Below are positions 63,088 through 64,000 of a stretch of DNA of 64,000 nt, one piece after another. Origin of the DNA: Methanolobus sp. WCC4 (lineage in GTDB: Archaea; Halobacteriota; Methanosarcinia; Methanosarcinales; Methanosarcinaceae). Where the stretch lies: positions 1,780,480 through 1,844,479 of the forward strand of contig NZ_CP150629.1 of NCBI RefSeq assembly GCF_038022665.1, in the 5' to 3' direction. Position 1 is the stretch's first letter. Every line of letters begins with the position of its first letter. Made by a program: the position numbers and the translations under genes. The notes under the pieces were generated by a model, which was not told the DNA's origin, searched no databases, and was given only the letters and a program-made list of their open reading frames with translations.

Positions 63088-63450
63088 ATGAAGTATCTCA
63101 TCCATGTCATCCAATTCGGAATAATTCTTGCTATCTGTTATCTGGGTGACCTGATACACAATTATCTCAGTCTGCCCATCCCTGGAAACGTTCTGGGAAT
63201 GGTTATCCTGCTGATATTCCTGTTGACAGGTGTGATCAAGCTGTCCATGATAGAGGATGTAAGCAATTTCTTCCTGAAACATCTCGCATTCTTTTTCATC
63301 CCGGCAGCTGTGGGAATTATTACGTGTTTCACGATACTTGAAGGAAAGTGGACTGCACTTTTTATCATTTCAGTGGTCTCGACCTTCATCATTGCAGTTG
63401 TCACCGGTGCAACGGTACAGATACTGATGAGGAGGCGGTCCGTTGAGTGA
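63088..63450 (+). CDS. LrgA/CidA family membrane protein
   Basis: A 120-aa protein with four hydrophobic segments and the family's 'LPIPGNVLGMVILLIFLL' and 'IPAAVGII' motifs. In bacteria, LrgA acts with LrgB in holin-like control of cell lysis and in pyruvate import. It overlaps the downstream LrgB-like gene by 8 bp, confirming the pair. Confidence 0.9.
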   Translation: MKYLIHVIQFGIILAICYLGDLIHNYLSLPIPGNVLGMVILLIFLLTGVIKLSMIEDVSNFFLKHLAFFFIPAAVGIITCFTILEGKWTALFIISVVSTFIIAVVTGATVQILMRRRSVE

Positions 63451-64000
63451 GCTTATCTCCCAGCTAGTGCAGTCACCTGTGTTCGGCATAGGTATCTCCC
63501 TGCTGACATTCTATGCAGGTGGACTGGTCTACAAAAGGACAGGGTCCCCCTTCATGAATCCCCTTGTCCTGAGCATGCTGATGATAATAGTCCTGCTCTT
63601 AGGTTTGCATATCAGTTTCGAGGATTACAACAGGGGTGGGCAGTTCATATCGTTCTTCCTGGGTCCGGCCACTGTTATCCTTGCCGTGCCACTGTACAGG
63701 AAGATAAGCCTTCTGAAGGAGAATGTGTTCCCGATAATCGCCGGCATCAGTGTAGGTTCTGCTGCGGGGATCATCAGCATCATTGTGATGTGCAGGATGT
63801 TCGGACTGGATGAGCTGGTGAGCGTCTCCATGATACCTAAATCGGTCACGACACCGATCGGTATCGAGATCTCGAACCAGCTTGGAGGTCTGCCATCAAT
63901 TACCGTGGCTGCAATTGTCTTTACAGGTATAGCCGGTGTGATGCTGGGTCCGATGGTCTGCAAGCTGTTCAGGATAGATGATGAGGTGGCGGTGGGTGTT
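63443..64000 (+). CDS. LrgB family membrane protein (C-terminus beyond the window)
   Basis: The reading frame starts at TTG 63443 with GGAGG seven bases upstream and is open to the edge (186 codons). Motifs 'SPVFGIGISLLTFYAGGLVY', 'NPLVLSMLMIIVLLLGL' and 'PKSVTTPIGIEISNQLGG' are those of LrgB/CidB. About five hydrophobic segments are in view; the family is usually about 230 aa, so around 45 residues are missing. It is the partner of LrgA and overlaps it. Confidence 0.9.
   Translation, partial: MSELISQLVQSPVFGIGISLLTFYAGGLVYKRTGSPFMNPLVLSMLMIIVLLLGLHISFEDYNRGGQFISFFLGPATVILAVPLYRKISLLKENVFPIIAGISVGSAAGIISIIVMCRMFGLDELVSVSMIPKSVTTPIGIEISNQLGGLPSITVAAIVFTGIAGVMLGPMVCKLFRIDDEVAVGV

Overview
This window comes from a methanogenic archaeon, most likely of the family Methanosarcinaceae and close to Methanolobus or Methanococcoides. 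The evidence is methenyl-H4MPT cyclohydrolase, pterin genes of the methanopterin route (MptE-like and DHPS-like), an MsvR-type V4R regulator, archaeal FtsZ, archaeal PheT and IleS, archaetidylinositol-phosphate synthase, tRNA dimethyltransferase Trm1, a tRNA-Arg with an archaeal bulge-helix-bulge intron, and TATA-type promoters, several of which suggest leaderless mRNAs. The genus is a guess. Genes are dense and on both strands. No prophage, CRISPR array or intact insertion sequence was seen.

Layout. 1-5.9 kb: two secreted or anchored proteins, a GATase1 protein, a macrodomain protein and a PepD peptidase. 5.9-8.6 kb: a DUF523/DUF1722 protein, a 191-bp MITE with an 8-bp target duplication, an HdrD-like Fe-S protein, and copy A of a dispersed non-coding repeat. 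8.6-14.1 kb: an asparagine synthetase fused to a Dph6-like domain, a small unknown protein, AIP synthase, PurS-PurQ and RNase HII. 14.1-18.5 kb: a type IV pilus or archaellum-type membrane platform and ATPase. 18.8-26 kb: a UbiA-like enzyme, PheT, tRNA-Arg, a TauE/SafE permease, a K+ channel with an RCK protein, and a site-2 protease. 26-29.3 kb: a structured ftsZ upstream region, FtsZ and a DHPS-like protein. 29.3-32.5 kb: a three-gene envelope operon (membrane HTH regulator, anchored protein, HEAT-repeat lipoprotein). 32.9-42.8 kb: a response-regulator/PAS/kinase, mch, a DUF2124 protein, repeat copy B, Taw2/Trm5, an MsvR-like regulator with its own candidate operator, a DUF2110 protein, a winged-helix protein, Trm1, a degenerate cupredoxin lipoprotein, a phosphoesterase and an AIM24-like protein.

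43-49.1 kb holds a nearly complete set for late cobamide assembly (aminopropanol-phosphate synthesis and attachment, lower-ligand joining): two tandem CobD-like genes, CbiB, CobZ, CobS and CobY. The first CobD-like protein has lost the PLP lysine but keeps the Cys-rich C-terminal domain. Methylotrophic methanogens depend heavily on corrinoids, so this locus fits the lifestyle.

49-64 kb: a possible structured RNA, an FGE-like lipoprotein, IleS, an MptE-like enzyme, a DUF373 membrane protein, an MTA-phosphorylase-like enzyme, a RecA/KaiC-like protein without a normal P-loop, a Ski2-like helicase with a Cys-rich N-terminus, a DUF3467 protein, an LSm protein, a Cys-rich winged-helix regulator, tRNA-Glu with encoded CCA, a DEAD-box helicase with a long leader and basic tail, and LrgA/LrgB-like proteins, the last running off the window.

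The observations most worth following are the dead-lysine CobD paralogue, the AsnB-Dph6 fusion, the MITE and the related dispersed repeats, the MsvR-type operator, the structured RNA candidates at about 26.2 and 49.2 kb, and the three 11-bp tandem repeats in front of the cobamide operon.
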